From contig JABHWU010000142.1 of assembly GCA_018657625.1 (NCBI GenBank), positions 62,001-126,000 of the forward strand: DNA of 64,000 nt. The letters are read 5' to 3'. Shown here piece by piece: positions 9,003 through 18,436 of this stretch; positions within the stretch are counted from its first letter, which is position 1; every line of letters starts with the position of its first letter. Position numbers and translations under genes: made by a program. The stretch comes from Deltaproteobacteria bacterium (lineage in GTDB: Bacteria; SAR324; XYD2-FULL-50-16). The notes beneath the pieces were generated by a model, which was not told the DNA's origin, made no database searches, and was given only the letters and a program-made list of their open reading frames with translations.

Positions 9003-9752
9003 TCAATTTTTAAATGATGATATTGCTGAAATTAAAAGTGCTTTAACGTGTTCAGCGTTTTGATTAAAAACTTTTAATATTTCATCCCAGGAAACAGCTA
9101 CTTCGTCCTCTTTCCAACAATCATAGTCGGTAGACATGGCAATCGCAGCATATGGAATCCCAGCTTCAACAGCCAGCATAGCTTCAGGAGCTGTAGACAT
9201 ATTAACCACATCAGCACCCCAGGTGATAAACATTTTTGATTCCGCTTTCGTCGAAAATCGGGGTCCTTCAATCGTAATAACAGTCCCCTTTTTATACATT
9301 TTTAATTCCAGCTGTTTTGAATTTTCATAAATTATTTTTCTAAGATCGTCATTAAAGGGTTCTGCCATAGGTGTGTGAACCGGTCCATTTTCAAAGGAAT
9401 CGGCAAAAGTATTTTTTCGAAATCTGGTAAAATCAATAAACTGATCTAACAGCACAAAATCACCTCTTCCAATCTCCTGTTTCAAGCTTCCACAAGCAGT
9501 GGTGGCTATAATATGGGTAACACCAACATCTTTAAGTGCCTGAATATTCGCCCGATTATTTACCTGAGTGGGACTATACTGATGTTTCTTGCCATGTCGG
9601 GCAACCACAACAACTTTTACACCGCCAATTCGACCAGAAGTCAAAACAGAGGAAGGCATACCATAAACAGTTTCCTGATTGATTTCCTGGATTTCCTGCA
9701 TTAATTTCGGGTCATCCAGACCTGACCCGCCAATGATTCCGATTTTAGTCAT
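9003..9752 (-). CDS. mtnP: S-methyl-5-prime-thioadenosine phosphorylase
   Basis: The 249-residue product is full length for the purine nucleoside phosphorylase (PNP/MTAP) superfamily. Motifs are I-G-I-I-G-G-S-G-L-D (phosphate site), A-R-H-G-K-K-H-Q-Y-S-P-T-Q-V-N-N-R-A-N, T-T-A-C-G-S-L, I-E-G-P-R-F-S-T-K-A-E, and A-M-S-T-D-Y-D-C-W. The last motif, with Asp at the purine site, favours 6-amino purines, that is MTA. It cleaves MTA with phosphate to adenine and methylthioribose-1-phosphate in methionine salvage. The start is an ATG after AAAGGAA. fxsA lies 48 bp upstream on the same strand, so the two may share a transcript. A terminator follows. Confidence 0.9.
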   Translation of the reverse strand: MTKIGIIGGSGLDDPKLMQEIQEINQETVYGMPSSVLTSGRIGGVKVVVVARHGKKHQYSPTQVNNRANIQALKDVGVTHIIATTACGSLKQEIGRGDFVLLDQFIDFTRFRKNTFADSFENGPVHTPMAEPFNDDLRKIIYENSKQLELKMYKKGTVITIEGPRFSTKAESKMFITWGADVVNMSTAPEAMLAVEAGIPYAAIAMSTDYDCWKEDEVAVSWDEILKVFNQNAEHVKALLISAISSFKN

Positions 9753-9800
9753 TTATTCCTTTGAAAATAATTCAAATTATTTCTGAAATGATTGATGAAT

Positions 9801-10217
9801 TCAACGTTCATCATCGGGTTTTATTTCAATGATGTTATTTGTATTGCTGTGAGTGGAAACATAAGCTTCCAGTTTTGTCTTCAAAACCGAAAACATTATA
9901 TTTCGGATCATGGGAATCAACAGCAAAAACCCGATAGTATCAGTAATAAATCCAGGTGTAACTAAAACAATCCCCGCAAAAATTATTAAAAGACCGTGTA
10001 ATAGTTCTTCAGCCGGAGCATATCCCATCCGAATTTCCTGCAAAGCTTTTTGCATCGTTAATAACCCTTGCTTTTTAGCCAGAAAAGCCCCCAGTACGCC
10101 GGTTAAAATAATGATAGAAATGGTAGCTGGTGCGCCCACAATTGATCCAACTGAGATTAATAAATACAACTCCAGCGCAGGAATAATTGTAAATAACAGT
10201 ATCAGTCTAAATAACAT
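9801..10217 (-). CDS. fxsA: FxsA family membrane protein
   Basis: This 138-residue protein has the FxsA pattern: P-A-L-E-L-Y-L-L-I near the N-terminus, T-G-V-L-G-A-F-L-A-K-K-Q-G in the cytoplasmic loop, and L-V-T-P-G-F-I-T-D-T-I-G-F-L-L-L-I-P in the last helices. It has three to four hydrophobic segments and a soluble tail. E. coli FxsA lessens phage T7 exclusion by the F plasmid; its general role is unknown. Probably co-transcribed with mtnP. Confidence 0.88.
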   Translation of the reverse strand: MLFRLILLFTIIPALELYLLISVGSIVGAPATISIIILTGVLGAFLAKKQGLLTMQKALQEIRMGYAPAEELLHGLLIIFAGIVLVTPGFITDTIGFLLLIPMIRNIMFSVLKTKLEAYVSTHSNTNNIIEIKPDDER

Positions 10218-10492
10218 AGTCTTTTAAATAAAATGGTTTTAAAGATTTCCTATACCAAAGAAATTAATGTTATTTTCAATGGCCAATCTTTTATTGTCAA
10301 AGTAATTTATTGCTAATGCCAATTATCCGGTTTTACAAAATGAAAATAAATATACTGATCTGAATCAAATCATTTTTGGAAATAGGGAAAAATACTAATG
10401 AAGGTTGATTCTTGCTTTATCATTCATTACCCGATATACAAATTGGAACATACTTAAGCGAAATTCACTTGATAATAACCAAATTATTCTCC

Positions 10493-13222
10493 ATGAATCA
10501 ATATTTCAGGGTTTTCAGCTCAATACTGCTAATACTGCTATCTCTTTCAAATGTGTTGCAGGCTCAACCACAAGTTTTCCAAATTTTACCACAAGACTCC
10601 CAAACGCCAGTACAAGAGCCCTGGGAGGCTCTACAAGATCCTTTGGCAGTTCCACAAAAGTCTCAGAAGCTGGCACAAGAACCCCAAATACTACCGCAAG
10701 ATACCCGGGCGATACCGCAAGAGCCCCAAACACTAACAAAAAAGTCCCAGACTGAAATTGATGTTTTTTGCCGGAAACCGAAACAACTGAAAACCTGGCC
10801 ATGGAGGCTAATTTCAAGAAGAACCGGCATAGTAATTGATATAAATAAATGTCCGGTTTTCCTCAAAAAACTAGAACACATAAAATATCTGGACTTAAGT
10901 AATAGCGGTATTGAAGATCTGTCCCTCCTGAAACATTTAAAGAACCTGCAAGGGCTAAATATTAAAAACACCCATACAAAATCAGTTGCGCCACTGACAA
11001 AACTAGCGAAATTAAAATATCTGAACATGAATCATGTTCAGGTTTCTGACCTTACACCGTTAAAAGAAATTTCCCAATTAGAGCGCCTTGATATCAGTCA
11101 GTCACCAGTTAGCAATGCAGATATCCTTGAATATTTACCTACCTTGCAGGTACTGAATCTCAGTCACACACAAATTACCAATTTCAACTTTCTTAAAAAA
11201 CTAAAAAATTTAACGCATCTTCATTTAAACCATTCGTTAATTGACAGTCTTTCAAGCCTGAGACGCCTGATAAATCTGAAAGTACTAAATCTAATCAACT
11301 CTCCTGTAATATCCGTTATACCTTTATATAATTTAACTAAACTGACCCACTTAAATCTGGAATCTACCCATATCAGTAATATTAGTATTTTAAAAGATCA
11401 CGAACAATTATTAATTCTTAACCTCAGTAATACAGATGTCGCAGACTTAAAACCCTTAAAGAAACTAACTAATTTACGGTACTTGAATCTTAAAAGTACA
11501 CGCATTAAAAACCTGGAAGGTGTTAAAAACTTCAAGAAACTGCATTACCTGAATGTTAGTAATACTGCTTTATCTGATATTACTCCCTTAAAATCCCTTT
11601 TAAATCTAAGGTACCTCTACTTAAACAACAGTGAAATAACTGATATTAAAGTTATTCAAAGAATGATTAATTTGGAAGATCTCTTTTTAAATTATACTCA
11701 GATCAGTGACCTGTCTCCCATTCGTTATTTAACCAATCTCCAATACCTGGATTTAAGTCATACCAAGATTAATCGTATTAATTACTTAAAAAGGCTGACT
11801 AAGCTGGATCATCTGGATGTTTCCTATACTTCTGTCACTGACATTAAAGCTATTAGTAATTTATCCGAATTAAGGCATATAAACTTAAACGGAACCGATG
11901 TTTTGGATATTACATCCCTGCAAAAGATGACCCGATTAAGATTTTTAGGACTCGGGCGAACACGAATTAACAACATCGAAATCGTGGCCCTGTTCCCAAA
12001 ACTCAGTCATTTGGATGTGGCAGAAACGATGGTTGCGGATATCGATAGTCTTAATAGCTTAACCCAATTAAGTGAATTGGATCTATTTAAAACGCCTATT
12101 AACAACATCGCATCATTAAAAAATAAAGTAAAAATCAGAGAATTGAATCTTGGTTTTACTAAAATTAAGAATATTTCGGTTTTGAAACAAATGGCCAAAC
12201 TTCAAAAACTGGATTTAAGGCGAGTGAATATCAATAATATTAATGATCTGAAATATCTGAAAATGATTAAGCATTTAAATCTGTCAGGGGTTTCAATCAA
12301 TGATATTGAAGCTCTGCGAGGAATGACACAGTTAGAATACTTGAATTTAAACGCCACCCGAATATCAGACGTTGAGCCTTTGAATGCATTCAGAAATTTA
12401 AAAGAATTACTGCTAAATGGAACCCGTGTCACAAACGTTCAGGTATTGAAAGATCAAACCGGATTAAAAAAACTAGGACTACGGCATACAACCTTTCATG
12501 ACAAAAATATGCTGAAAGACTTGAAAAATTTGGAATTTTTGGATCTGAGTTTTACACCGATAGATGATATCAGTACTATTTCTCATTTAACAAATTTAAA
12601 AACTTTGTATTTAAATAATACCGGAATCACAAGTTTAAATCATCTGGAAAACCTTCAGAATCTCACTGTTTTAAGCGTTAGTCGGACGGGTATCGGAGAT
12701 GTTAATGGACTGGAGAAAATGTCCCAATTAAAAGTTCTTAATCTGAGTTATACACCGGTTCGAGATATCACTCCTTTAACAGGATCCATTAATCTGGAAT
12801 CACTCTTGTTAAGCAGAACGGCTGTTGAGGAAGTTACAGCTTTATCTGATCTCATAAATCTGGAAACACTTGATTTGAGCGGATGTGCCGTAAAAAACAT
12901 TGATACCATTCAGGAACTTATGTCTTTAAAATACCTGAATCTAAGCCATACTAACGTTAATAATATTGAAGGCTTATTCCATTTATATCAACTAAAAGAA
13001 TTGTACCTGAGTCTGACAAACATCAGTCAGGTCGAATCATTGAGCAAATTGAAACAACTGGAAGTATTAGATATCAGCCTGACAGGAATAGATGATGTTT
13101 TTGCTCTCAAAAGTTTAAAAAATCTAAAGCGCTTAAATCTCAAAGGAACCAATATTTCCGATCAGACAGTGTTAAAAGATATGCCCTATTATAAAAATTT
13201 CAACCTACCGAATACTCAATAA
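10493..13222 (+). CDS. Secreted protein with 35 SDS22/internalin-type leucine-rich repeats
   Basis: From the ATG at 10493 the product is 909 residues. The frame is open to 10412, but the internal ATG begins a signal peptide (Y-F-R-V-F-S-S-I-L-L-I-L-L-S-L). A Pro/Gln-rich linker follows, with imperfect L-P-Q-D-(S/T)-(Q/R) and Q-E-P-Q units. After a region with two Cys come 35 consecutive 22-residue repeats of the form L-x-x-L-x-x-L-x-L-x-x-T-x-I-x-D-I-x-x-L, by my count of the L-x-L cores. They run almost to the C-terminus. Repeats of this type bind proteins. No cell-wall anchor, transmembrane helix or catalytic domain is visible. A lone gene; partner unknown. Confidence 0.85.
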   Translation: MNQYFRVFSSILLILLSLSNVLQAQPQVFQILPQDSQTPVQEPWEALQDPLAVPQKSQKLAQEPQILPQDTRAIPQEPQTLTKKSQTEIDVFCRKPKQLKTWPWRLISRRTGIVIDINKCPVFLKKLEHIKYLDLSNSGIEDLSLLKHLKNLQGLNIKNTHTKSVAPLTKLAKLKYLNMNHVQVSDLTPLKEISQLERLDISQSPVSNADILEYLPTLQVLNLSHTQITNFNFLKKLKNLTHLHLNHSLIDSLSSLRRLINLKVLNLINSPVISVIPLYNLTKLTHLNLESTHISNISILKDHEQLLILNLSNTDVADLKPLKKLTNLRYLNLKSTRIKNLEGVKNFKKLHYLNVSNTALSDITPLKSLLNLRYLYLNNSEITDIKVIQRMINLEDLFLNYTQISDLSPIRYLTNLQYLDLSHTKINRINYLKRLTKLDHLDVSYTSVTDIKAISNLSELRHINLNGTDVLDITSLQKMTRLRFLGLGRTRINNIEIVALFPKLSHLDVAETMVADIDSLNSLTQLSELDLFKTPINNIASLKNKVKIRELNLGFTKIKNISVLKQMAKLQKLDLRRVNINNINDLKYLKMIKHLNLSGVSINDIEALRGMTQLEYLNLNATRISDVEPLNAFRNLKELLLNGTRVTNVQVLKDQTGLKKLGLRHTTFHDKNMLKDLKNLEFLDLSFTPIDDISTISHLTNLKTLYLNNTGITSLNHLENLQNLTVLSVSRTGIGDVNGLEKMSQLKVLNLSYTPVRDITPLTGSINLESLLLSRTAVEEVTALSDLINLETLDLSGCAVKNIDTIQELMSLKYLNLSHTNVNNIEGLFHLYQLKELYLSLTNISQVESLSKLKQLEVLDISLTGIDDVFALKSLKNLKRLNLKGTNISDQTVLKDMPYYKNFNLPNTQ

Positions 13223-13310
13223 ATACTCATCCCCAAAGGAACGGTATTGATTTCACCACAGAGGGGTATTTCTTGTTCCTGGACGCAATTGAAATCAAGC
13301 CAGTATGCTA

Positions 13311-13361
13311 TCATTCTGAGCTTGCGAAGAATCTCTTTCGTAGAGTGACAAGATCCTTTGG
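13311..13361. repeat. Dispersed intergenic repeat, copy of 807-880
   Basis: It carries TTCTGAGCTTGCGAAGAATC and downstream AGAGTGACAAGATCCTTT, matching the copy near 807. The surrounding 13223-13619 interval has otherwise only the doubtful 24-codon frame at 13532. Confidence 0.55.
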
Positions 13362-13531
13362 TTCTTTCCTAAGAGCATCGGAAATCCAATAGAACTTTAA
13401 ATCTTTTTTATTTTTATTTGACCGGAGTAAATCATTTAAACAAAAAAGTGAATATTACTTTATTTCAAAATAATCCTATTGTAGTCTCGAACCAAAAGCA
13501 GCTATTTTAATAATTGATCAGGGGTGGAATA

Positions 13532-13606
13532 ATGGAAATTCAAAAGAACAACCTGGATGCATTAATACCATTGGAAATGGCAACTAAAGCTTCTGCACTA
13601 TTTTAA
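13532..13606 (+). CDS. Possible 24-residue peptide or transporter fragment
   Basis: A short frame starts at ATG 13532 behind GGGGTGG and reads M-E-I-Q-K-N-N-L-D-A-L-I-P-L-E-M-A-T-K-A before ending soon after. The P-x-E-M-A-x-K-A pattern is reminiscent of the cytoplasmic N-terminus of formate/nitrite-channel proteins, but no membrane part follows. It may be a leader peptide, a gene fragment or chance. Confidence 0.2.
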   Translation: MEIQKNNLDALIPLEMATKASALF

Positions 13607-13619
13607 CGAATAAAATCTT

Positions 13620-14972
13620 ATGATACTGATAAAAAATTGCTTAGCAATCAGCACCACCATTGATCAGACGGTATTGAAAAATCATGATATCTTGATTACC
13701 GGTAACATCATTGAAAAAATTGCTAAAAATATCGAACCACCGACTAATTGTCACTTAATTGATGCCTGTGATTGTGTGGTTGTTCCCGGTTTTGTGAATA
13801 CTCATCATCATTTTTATCAAACCTTAACTCGGAATATTCCCGCGGTTCAAAACGCCAAACTCTTTGATTGGTTAATATATCTTTACGAAATATGGAAAAA
13901 TATTGACGAAGAAGCCGTTTTCTATTCCTCACTGCTAGCCATGGGAGAGCTACTAAAAACTGGTTGTACAACATCCACAGACCATCACTACCTTTACCCA
14001 AAACATTTTAAGGGTGATTTGATGTCGATTCAATTTGAAGCTGCTGAAAAGCTGGGAATGCGCTTTTCACCAACCCGGGGATCCATGTCTTTAAGTAAAA
14101 AAGATGGTGGTTTACCACCGGACTCAGTCGTTCAAACAGAAGAAGAAATTTTAGAGAATTCAGAAGCCGTGATTTTACGACATCACGATAGTTCCGATTT
14201 TTCCATGAAAAAAATTATACTGGCACCCTGTAGTCCATTTTCTGTGAGTAAGCAACTGATGAAAGAGTCGGCACTACTGGCACGGAAGCACGGTGTCAGA
14301 CTGCATACCCATTTAGCGGAAACTGAAGATGAAAACAGCTTTTGCGAAAAAATATATGGTGTTCGACCCTTAAAATTAATGGAAGAGTGTGATTTTATTG
14401 GGGCTGATGTATCATATGCCCATGGCATTCATTTTAACGAGGCAGAATTAGAATTATTAAAGGAAACTCAAACCCACATTGCGCATTGCCCGACATCCAA
14501 TATGAGACTTGGTTCAGGCATTTGCAAAGTCAAAGAAATGCTGGCTATGGATATCAATGTGGCCTTAGCAGTTGATGGCTCTGCTTCCAATGACTCATCT
14601 GATTTTTTGGGAGAAATGAGAAATGCCCTATTTTTACAACGGGTATTAAAGGGAGCAGACGCTTTGCAAGTTAAAAATATATTTAAAATGGCAACCGTGA
14701 ATGGCGCTAAATTGTTAAATTTCAATAAAATCGGAAAAATTCAGGAAGGATGGGCCGCGGATTTAGCACTGTTTAACATTAATAAACTGGAGTATTCCGG
14801 TTCTTTATCAGACCCTATCGCAGCCTTGCTGTTTTGCGGATATAATCACGGGACTGAATATACCATTGTCAACGGGAAGGTGGTGGTTGAAAAGGGAAAA
14901 TTGACCGGATTTAATGAACAAGAAATTATAAAGCATGCCAACCAGATTTCAAAAAAAATTACCCATTGTTAA
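13620..14972 (+). CDS. Amidohydrolase, 8-oxoguanine deaminase-like
   Basis: This 450-residue metallo-dependent amidohydrolase belongs to the ATZ/TRZ subtype. Metal ligands are visible in N-T-H-H-H-F-Y-Q-T-L, H-T-H-L-A-E-T and A-H-G-I-H-F, and the conserved Asp in A-V-D-G-S-A-S-N-D-S-S. The N-T-H-H-H-F-Y-Q-T-L-T-R and D-G-S-A-S-N-D-S-S signatures are those I associate with 8-oxoguanine deaminases, which hydrolyse 8-oxoguanine to urate. Hydroxyatrazine-type deaminases are the alternative. It is cytoplasmic. It stands alone, so no pathway neighbours help. Confidence 0.8.
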   Translation: MILIKNCLAISTTIDQTVLKNHDILITGNIIEKIAKNIEPPTNCHLIDACDCVVVPGFVNTHHHFYQTLTRNIPAVQNAKLFDWLIYLYEIWKNIDEEAVFYSSLLAMGELLKTGCTTSTDHHYLYPKHFKGDLMSIQFEAAEKLGMRFSPTRGSMSLSKKDGGLPPDSVVQTEEEILENSEAVILRHHDSSDFSMKKIILAPCSPFSVSKQLMKESALLARKHGVRLHTHLAETEDENSFCEKIYGVRPLKLMEECDFIGADVSYAHGIHFNEAELELLKETQTHIAHCPTSNMRLGSGICKVKEMLAMDINVALAVDGSASNDSSDFLGEMRNALFLQRVLKGADALQVKNIFKMATVNGAKLLNFNKIGKIQEGWAADLALFNINKLEYSGSLSDPIAALLFCGYNHGTEYTIVNGKVVVEKGKLTGFNEQEIIKHANQISKKITHC

Positions 14973-15316
14973 CCGGATTTCAGTAGCTCAATAGTGGCTT
15001 TCTTCATATTTTCTGATCTACAAAATATGGCTATAAGAATATTGTCGCTCTAAATAGCCTCCATCAAAGGATGCTCAGAGCTTGTCGAAAGGGTTCAAGA
15101 CAACAGTCACTTTATTTTAGAATAAGAAGCTTCAACACAATTGCAATGTGCTATAGATCTTTCAAAAAATAAATAATCGATATAAAAAAGATACCAAAAA
15201 AGAAGATATTTCAAGAAATGATAGGCTTTATACGAATCAAAGTTTATATTAATATAATGATTCAAAACGAATAGCAAACTGTTGTTCCGGATAAAATATC
15301 TCAAAAGCAGCCTAAC
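14973..15316. other. Intergenic region upstream of the PAS-type EBP gene
   Basis: It holds no supported gene. The GGATGCTCAGAGCTTGTCGA at 15070-15089 looks like a fragment of a dispersed repeat. A 77-codon minus-strand frame overlapping the next gene start lacks coding character. Confidence 0.45.
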
Positions 15317-16747
15317 ATGACGAAAAAGGATATCTATCAATATTATGAGAAAATCATCAATACGATGGCTGAAGCGCTAATGGTCATTAGCTCAGAAGGG
15401 GTAATATTGATGATCAACCGATCATTTGAACAAATGTTTGGATATAGTTCTGCAGAAATTGTGGGCCAACCATGTACATTATTGGAATGTGATGTATGTG
15501 AGTTAAGGGGGAGGGGTGTTAATGCGCCTTGGTGTAAGTTATTTGATTTGAATCAGGATATTAAAAAAAGATGTATGATTAAGGGTAAAAACGGCTCTTA
15601 TCTACCCGTCCTTAAAAATGCATCCATTCTAAAAGATGATTCAGGACAACCGATTGCTGCTGTTGAAATTCTGACTGATATTTCAAAAATTGATCAATTG
15701 GATCAAAAAGTAGACCTGCTTTCCAAACAACTGTCCGAAGATGGTCAGTTTTTTGGTATTATTGGTAAATCCCCATCCCTGAAAAAAGTTTTTGATATCA
15801 TGATTAAAGCTGCCCAGAGTGATGCTCCCATTATTATTTACGGTGAAAGTGGTACAGGTAAAGAACTGGTTGCGCAAGCGATCCATCAACTTGGCATCCG
15901 AAAAGACAAACCTTTTGTTCAATTAAATTGTGCGGCTTTAAACGAATCCCTTTTGGAAAGTGAACTATTTGGACATATGAAGGGGGCATTTACAGGTGCT
16001 TATCGCCATCGAATCGGCCGATTCGAAGCTGCCAATGGTGGGGATATTTTTCTGGATGAAATTGGTGATATCCCTTTATCAATACAGGTTAAATTGCTCC
16101 GGGTTCTGGAAGTTAATACTATCGAACGTGTTGGGGATCATCAGTCCATCTCCGTTGATGTTAGATTAATTACTGCCACCAATCGGGATTTAAGTAAATT
16201 GATTGACGAAAACTTATTTCGTGAGGATTTCTTTTTCCGCATCAATGTCATACCCATAAGAATTCCACCCTTACGTGAAAGGACTGAAGATATTCCTCTT
16301 TTAATCAATAGTTTTGTCAGACGACTAAGGGCAAGAACAGGAAAACCGATATCAGGGTTGGATCACAATGCTTTAGAATTATTTATGGATTATCAATGGC
16401 CGGGAAATGTCAGAGAACTTAAAAGTGCTTTGGAATATGCTTTTGTTATTGCAGAATCAGGTCTGATAAAACTGAGCCATTTACCAACTTCAATGACAGA
16501 AGAAAAACAACTAAGAGAAAAAGTTAATCAAATATCAATTGAACATAATTCCCCAGCTGAAAAAGGGAATCAAAAATTTATTGAAAACAATCCTACATCT
16601 GAAAAGGATTGTTTAATTCGGGCTTTGCGTCAAAGCAAGGGTAATCAGTCAAAAGCGGCACGAATATTGGGAATCGCCAGAGTAACCGTTTGGAACCGGA
16701 TGAAAAAATATGGTATTGAACTAAATAAGGTCATTGAAAATGAATAA
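15317..16747 (+). CDS. PAS-domain sigma-54-dependent transcriptional activator (EBP)
   Basis: This 476-residue cytoplasmic regulator has a PAS domain (about residues 8-130), a sigma-54 AAA+ domain (about 145-380) and a Fis-type helix-turn-helix near the C-terminus ([15 protein letters not shown]). Walker A is G-E-S-G-T-G-K-E, the sigma-54 contact loop is G-A-F-T-G-A, and Walker B is I-F-L-D-E-I-G-D. The PAS domain carries a five-cysteine insertion (Cys 53, 58, 61, 73 and 86) that could hold a metal or act as a redox or thiol switch. It is convergent with the Sec-rhodanese gene, sharing its terminator. That gene has a sigma-54 promoter, so this EBP is the natural candidate activator. Confidence 0.88.
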   Translation: MTKKDIYQYYEKIINTMAEALMVISSEGVILMINRSFEQMFGYSSAEIVGQPCTLLECDVCELRGRGVNAPWCKLFDLNQDIKKRCMIKGKNGSYLPVLKNASILKDDSGQPIAAVEILTDISKIDQLDQKVDLLSKQLSEDGQFFGIIGKSPSLKKVFDIMIKAAQSDAPIIIYGESGTGKELVAQAIHQLGIRKDKPFVQLNCAALNESLLESELFGHMKGAFTGAYRHRIGRFEAANGGDIFLDEIGDIPLSIQVKLLRVLEVNTIERVGDHQSISVDVRLITATNRDLSKLIDENLFREDFFFRINVIPIRIPPLRERTEDIPLLINSFVRRLRARTGKPISGLDHNALELFMDYQWPGNVRELKSALEYAFVIAESGLIKLSHLPTSMTEEKQLREKVNQISIEHNSPAEKGNQKFIENNPTSEKDCLIRALRQSKGNQSKAARILGIARVTVWNRMKKYGIELNKVIENE

Positions 16748-16763
16748 TCAGGTAGGAGAAATG

Positions 16764-16801
16764 AAATAACAACGATTTCAATTGAGAAATCGTTGTTATT
16801 T
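16764..16801. terminator. Bidirectional rho-independent terminator
   Basis: A perfect 16-bp inverted repeat (AAATAACAACGATTTC / GAAATCGTTGTTATTT) with a 6-nt loop sits between the convergent EBP and Sec-rhodanese genes. T-rich DNA follows on both strands. Confidence 0.85.
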
Positions 16802-16816
16802 TAATTCAATATTACA

Positions 16817-18163
16817 TTAAAGTTTGATCTGATAACTACCATCCGCCATAATTTTAATTTTCGCATTTAAGAACTTAACATTATAGCCATTTTCTTTTAG
16901 CGTTTGATAAGCCATTGATGCTCTCACTCCGGACTTGCAGTGGATAACAATTTCTTTTCCCTTAGGAATTTTACTCAAGTTGGTGGCCACATCCTGAGTT
17001 GGAATATGTAAAGACCCTTTAATAACACCGGTCTTAATTTCATCATAGTCCCGGACATCCAAAATCAGTCCATTGGAAGATTGATTTTTGGCAACTTTAT
17101 CGAAATCCTGAACTTTAATTGCACCAGCTACCGGTTTCGGGATATATACAATTCGACTTGCCAGAGCGCCTTTTACCAGGCCACTGCCCATTTTCTTCCA
17201 GGATGCCAATCCACCTTTTAAGATAGAAGTGTTTTTGTATCCCCAACCTCTAACAATTTTAAATGCCTGAATAGCCTCTTGACTACTATCAGCATATAAT
17301 ACGATTGGAGCCTTTTTCTTTTTGGGCATTTTTGATTTAGCTGCTTTAAGCTCACCTAAAGGAAGCGTATAAGCGCCTTTTATATGGCCTTTTTGAGCAC
17401 TGGCTTTAGATCTTAAGTCCATAACAACGACTGATTTTGGTGACTTTGCAAACGACTTGATAAATTTAGCAGTGGTATAAACTGGCTGCTTAGCTTTTTT
17501 CCATGCGGGTAACCCGCCTCTGAACACTTTAATGTTCGTGTAACCTAACGTTTCTGCCTTACTGGCAGAAGATGGACTGAGACGTCAGGTAGGCCCTCCG
17601 CAATAGAACACAACGAGTTGGTCCTTGTCTTTTGGTAACTTGGCAATATTCTTATCAAACATTGCGTCATAATTGGAAACCGCACCTTCAATATGACCTT
17701 GAGGAAAGAATTTTCCAGGTCTGGCATCATACAAAGCTAATTTTCCTTTATTTTTGGAAATTAAATCCGCCATTCCTTTCGCGTCAATTATCCATTCTAC
17801 CGGAATGTCTGCAGCTTGTTTTACGCCTACTTCCGTAGCAACGTATATATTTCCTCTTTTGGCATAAGAAACAGCTACTTCCTTATCTTTACCAATTTTA
17901 TTAAATGCCTTGGCACCATCTAATTCAGTAGCAGCATCATAAGTAACCTGCCAGGTGGCACTACCCATAAAAATCTGCATGGTTTTCGCTTTTCGGGAAA
18001 CGGACTGCAGCTTTCCACGCAGCAAACCAGGCTCAGCTTCATGACACTGAGTACAGGGCTTTAAAATGATTGGTTTTTTACTAGCCCCGATTGCTATCGG
18101 ACTATAAATAAAACCCACCATTATAAATACAACGAAACTTCGTTGTAACAAATGTTTAAACAT
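16817..18163 (-). CDS. Exported triple-rhodanese cytochrome with in-frame UGA (selenoprotein)
   Basis: Two frames (18163-17585 and the one restarting at a GTG at 17527) are in the same phase, interrupted only by TGA at 17585-17587. Read through, the product is 448 residues. It has a signal peptide (1-27), a c-haem motif C37-T-Q-C-H41, and a small beta-rich segment (about 50-115). Rhodanese domain 1 (about 118-222) has active loop C188-G-G-P-T-U193. Domain 2 (about 230-325) has Ala291 where the catalytic Cys should be. Domain 3 (about 345-448) has I-H-C409-K-S-G-V-R. After the TGA the translation R-L-S-P-S-S-A-S-K-A-E-T-L-G-Y-T-N continues the rhodanese fold without a gap. Cys-containing relatives that I recall have C-G-G-x-x-C in this loop. 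Together with the SECIS-like hairpin this argues for selenocysteine rather than a broken gene. Likely role: periplasmic sulfur (or selenium) transfer serving the nearby respiratory enzyme; this is inference. It has its own sigma-54 promoter and is monocistronic. Confidence 0.85.
17552..17587 (-). promoter_or_regulatory. UGA selenocysteine codon with bacterial SECIS hairpin
   Basis: Reading the minus strand, TGA (17587-17585) is followed after 14 nt by TTCTGCC-AGTAA-GGCAGAA (17570-17552), a perfect 7-bp stem with a 5-nt loop. The loop starts 22 nt after the TGA and its second base is G. Published bacterial SECIS models ask for a loop about 16-37 nt from the UGA with G in the first two loop positions, so this fits. 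The hairpin lies inside the coding sequence, as bacterial SECIS elements must. Confidence 0.8.
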
Positions 18164-18326
18164 GTTGGATCTCTCTGTTAGTTATCAGGTCCAGTCACCG
18201 TTGAAACTTAATTAACGCTTCTCAGTCCTTAATAAATGATTTGATTATTCGCTTAAAACAACTATCTGAGGTTTCCGAAACCCCGGAAACAGATTATGTA
18301 AATAAATTTCAGATAATGCTTAGATC

Positions 18327-18340
18327 GCAAGTGGTATGCC
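18327..18340 (-). promoter_or_regulatory. Sigma-54 (-24/-12) promoter of the Sec-rhodanese gene
   Basis: The minus strand reads TTGGCATACCACTTGC: GG (18340-18339), ten bases, then GC (18328-18327), within TGGCAT-N5-TTGC. This is close to the consensus TGGCAC-N5-TTGCA. Transcription would start near 18315, leaving a leader of about 150 nt before the ATG at 18163. Confidence 0.75.
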
Positions 18341-18436
18341 AAATCATTACGTTTATAAAAATAACTTAAAGTATTGTTATTACGTCTTTTTTTCAAATAT
18401 TTATCTAAATAAAAACAGAATAAATTGAGATTGAAC

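Noticed and set aside
10515-11028. Minus-strand ORFs of 100-121 codons under the LRR gene start
   Set aside because: They mirror the Pro/Gln-rich repeat linker of the plus-strand gene and have no independent signals.
16817-17527. A separate rhodanese gene starting at GTG 17527
   Set aside because: It is in phase with the upstream frame, lacks a ribosome site and signal peptide, and would begin inside the active-site half of a rhodanese domain. Read-through of the TGA explains both parts better.
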